NCBI GenBank assembly: GCA_049363815.1
Contig: JBMQEM010000071.1
Span: forward strand, 1-64,000
DNA length: 64,000 nucleotides
DNA from: JADKIH01 sp049363815
GTDB taxonomy: Bacteria > Bacteroidota > Bacteroidia > AKYH767-A > 2013-40CM-41-45
Reading direction: 5' to 3'
This document shows, piece by piece, positions 62,782 through 64,000 of the stretch. The position numbers were made by a program, and so were the translations under genes. The notes beneath the pieces are model-generated. The model saw only the letters and a list, made by a program, of their open reading frames with translations, did no database searches and was not told the DNA's origin. Numbering within the stretch: the first letter of the stretch is position 1; every line of letters starts with the position of its first letter.

Positions 62782-64000
62782 CTACCGCCCATTATTTTTT
62801 ACCCACTTGTACACCGGATCAACGCCATTTAAAAAGTCCTCAAAAGTAATTTCACATTTAATGTCGGGCTCTAATGTCTTAGGATCTCCTGATACCCTTT
62901 TGAAATACCACGTCGAATAAATTATTTCAATATCTGACGATGGTAAATTAAACGAATTTACAGATCCATAATGGTTTGGTTTTCCTGATGTTTCCTCTCC
63001 TATAAAAACTGCCTTTGTTGAACGCTTAAAATCATTAGCATTGAGAATTGCAGAAGAAAAGGTTCGCCTGCCAATAGCGACATATAGTTTATTTCTCTTA
63101 TTGAGTTGTTTCATTCCGCCAAGCTGTTTAATAAAATCCATTGCCTGCAATGATGAACCACCTGAATTCGCTCTCATATCGAAGATCATTTTTTTTACAG
63201 GTTTTTCCTTAAGGGTTTTTAAGACCGACTGGTAAAACGGTATAAATGCCGGAAGACTATCTGCCCTTTCCTTATTACCATATCGTTGCTCCAATTCCTT
63301 TCCCCAACACCTTCTGTATTTAACGAAATATATTGAGTCCTCTTCATAATATTGTTCGGAAAAATAATTACTATAAGGTTTCTTGGAAAAAAGCTTCTCA
63401 ACATACCCGGTATCTACGACCAGACTATCATAATAGGTTTTAGCTATGAGTTTGCCTTCTATTTTCCTGTTTCCGGAATCCTCAACTTCCAAAGTTGCTG
63501 TGGAATCGGACATGAAACCAAAATAATTTAAAATCTGACTATAGAAAAGGAAATTTGGAACAAAACGTTTCAAACAAGCATCATTGTCAACCACAAATAA
63601 AGTACTCAGGCTATCAACAATTCTTTGCAGTGGAAATCCATTAATGCTTTTTAATTTCCCTCCTAACAAACTGCGATTCTCCTTTTCGATTAGAACAATA
63701 TGTATTCCATCCGGAAACCAAACTGTACCGAAGGAAAGAATTTTGTCTTTGCTCAGAAAATTATTAATATCTAGTGAAGTATGCGAGTCTCCAATTCTGG
63801 TAATTATCTGCTGCAACTTTATCGCCACTTGCAAATCACTTAAATCTCCGGTTTGAGCAATCAATGCATCAAGGCTTGAATTGAACTCTTCGCGTGAATA
63901 TTTAAAGAAAAGATTTTTGTGCTTTTGAGGGAGTTCCGTTTTTAAATATTCGATATCGCTTTTCCAGTCAATCAGTGAATCGGTTTGCGCTGCAAGTGGT
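62782..64000 (-). CDS. S41-family peptidase, 5' partial
   Basis: The frame stays open to the right window edge, where it begins PLAAQTDSLIDW, apparently a signal-peptide cleavage region, so only about 20 codons are missing; the first in-window candidate start at 63864 is a TTG inside the domain. Visible length is about 405 aa. The C-terminal half is a C-terminal-processing-protease-like core: FDMRANSGGSS, then RRTFSSAILNANDF with the likely catalytic serine, and FIGEETSGKPNHYG, where the second motif resembles interphotoreceptor-retinoid-binding-type S41 members more than classical tail-specific Ser-Lys enzymes. No PDZ domain is obvious. An exported peptidase is inferred. Confidence 0.8.
   Translation of the reverse strand, partial: PLAAQTDSLIDWKSDIEYLKTELPQKHKNLFFKYSREEFNSSLDALIAQTGDLSDLQVAIKLQQIITRIGDSHTSLDINNFLSKDKILSFGTVWFPDGIHIVLIEKENRSLLGGKLKSINGFPLQRIVDSLSTLFVVDNDACLKRFVPNFLFYSQILNYFGFMSDSTATLEVEDSGNRKIEGKLIAKTYYDSLVVDTGYVEKLFSKKPYSNYFSEQYYEEDSIYFVKYRRCWGKELEQRYGNKERADSLPAFIPFYQSVLKTLKEKPVKKMIFDMRANSGGSSLQAMDFIKQLGGMKQLNKRNKLYVAIGRRTFSSAILNANDFKRSTKAVFIGEETSGKPNHYGSVNSFNLPSSDIEIIYSTWYFKRVSGDPKTLEPDIKCEITFEDFLNGVDPVYKWVKNNGR

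Overview
The window reads as a chromosomal segment of an AT-rich member of the Bacteroidota. The evidence is type IX secretion (T9SS) C-terminal sorting domains on at least five proteins, SprB-type and MBG-type repeats, a PorV/PorQ-family outer-membrane protein, a SusC-like TonB receptor, GEVED and DUF5723 proteins, and several exact TAnnTTTG promoter -7 boxes with no obvious Shine-Dalgarno sequences. The order or genus cannot be fixed from the sequence. No tRNA, rRNA, CRISPR array or insertion sequence was seen. Both window ends cut a gene just inside its signal peptide.

Layout. 1-10.6 kb: the first giant mosaic exoprotein (at least 3529 aa). 10.6-14.2 kb, minus strand: two T9SS cargo proteins and a bacterial pentameric ligand-gated ion channel homologue. 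14.7-30.8 kb: a second giant (5349 aa) built from LamG, G8-like, metal-binding, leucine-rich, subtilase-like, MBG, SprB and PKD-like modules plus a sorting domain. The two giants share a 2,921-bp tract with no difference found (4992-7912 and 25448-28368), inside otherwise diverged sequence. 31.1-37 kb: a TPR-containing membrane adenylate cyclase, a region-2-only sigma-like protein, a GEVED secreted protein, a DUF5723 protein and MscL. 37.0-40.3 kb: a cobalamin riboswitch followed by btuB and a BtuG-like beta-propeller lipoprotein. 40.3-49.5 kb: mostly housekeeping genes (DUF58 protein, thioredoxin, DnaE, a glycosyltransferase/flippase-like pair, RuvC, HIT protein, GreA). 49.6-58.7 kb: a three-gene minus-strand operon of TonB receptor, 1396-aa exported protein and PorV-like protein. 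59.1-64 kb: SMC and a partial S41 peptidase.

How the genes fit together. Much of the window concerns the cell surface. The giants and smaller cargo carry signal peptides for Sec export and C-terminal domains for passage through the T9SS, and the PorV-like protein belongs to the family of T9SS outer-membrane components. The btuB/btuG pair is a B12 acquisition unit controlled by B12 itself. The strongest unusual signals are the perfectly conserved protease/MBG cassette shared by the two giants, the NGKQAV hexapeptide arrays inside it, the ligand-gated channel homologue and the orphan sigma region 2 protein. I saw no gene cluster that is clearly a wholly new system; the cassette exchange between giant adhesin-proteases is the best candidate.
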